A stretch of DNA of 6,121 bases, from positions 1 to 6,121 of the forward strand of contig JAJRAT010000071.1 in assembly GCA_028682845.1 (NCBI GenBank), in the 5' to 3' direction. The notes under the pieces are model-generated. The model was not told the DNA's origin and ran no database searches. It was given only the letters and a program-made list of their open reading frames with translations. The position numbers were made by a program, and so were the translations under genes. Positions 6,085-6,121 of this stretch are shown here, piece after piece (position 1 is the first letter of the stretch; each line of letters begins with the position of its first letter). The DNA is from Methanothrix sp. (GTDB taxonomy: Archaea; Halobacteriota; Methanosarcinia; Methanotrichales; Methanotrichaceae).

Positions 6085-6121
6085 CATTTGCGCCCCAAAA
6101 TTGCGGGAGAATCAACTTAGT

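Noticed and set aside
6085..6121. Terminator after the regulator gene
   Set aside because: Only a weak CCC/GGG pairing without a T-run is present before the window ends.

Overview
The window reads as chromosomal DNA of a methanogenic archaeon, most likely of the Methanothrix (Methanosaeta)/Methanosarcinales type. The evidence is a FilR1-type regulator (a family named from Methanothrix), an archaeal Trm-G10 tRNA guanosine-10 methyltransferase with an N-terminal THUMP region, an archaeal-type S-adenosylhomocysteine hydrolase ending in SWQMGT, TATA-like boxes in front of genes, and strong GGTGA-type ribosome binding sites. The genus is inferred from family knowledge; no 16S or other marker gene is present.

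Layout. Positions 1-121 hold four consecutive hairpins. The last one plus a GTTGAC end looks like the right end of an IS200/IS605 (TnpB) element whose body would lie to the left of the window. It abuts and apparently supplies the last codons and stop of a metallo-beta-lactamase-fold hydrolase gene on the minus strand (103-861). A 144-base divergent promoter region (862-1005), with palindromes and an 8-bp tandem repeat, separates it from a small class I SAM methyltransferase gene (1006-1587). After a 131-base leader come ahcY (1719-2975, TTG start) and, 18 bases later, an APH-fold kinase gene (2994-4079); each has a strong Shine-Dalgarno site and together they form a clear two-gene operon. This operon ends in a 10-bp hairpin followed by six Ts. 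A TATA box then leads into the tRNA G10 methyltransferase gene (4194-5225), and after a 43-base gap with a palindromic AT-rich promoter comes the FilR1-like regulator gene (5269-6084). The last 37 bases show nothing definite.

How the genes fit together. Two SAM-dependent methyltransferases flank ahcY, whose product removes the SAH (or, in some methanogens, S-inosylhomocysteine) that methyl transfer produces. The tightly coupled kinase belongs to an APH subfamily marked by a DRSRGEWGE-ADD motif; I know of no assigned substrate for it. The coupling suggests a substrate linked to SAH, adenosine or homocysteine turnover, and this is the most interesting functional lead. I found no CRISPR array, tRNA, rRNA or clear novel defence system.
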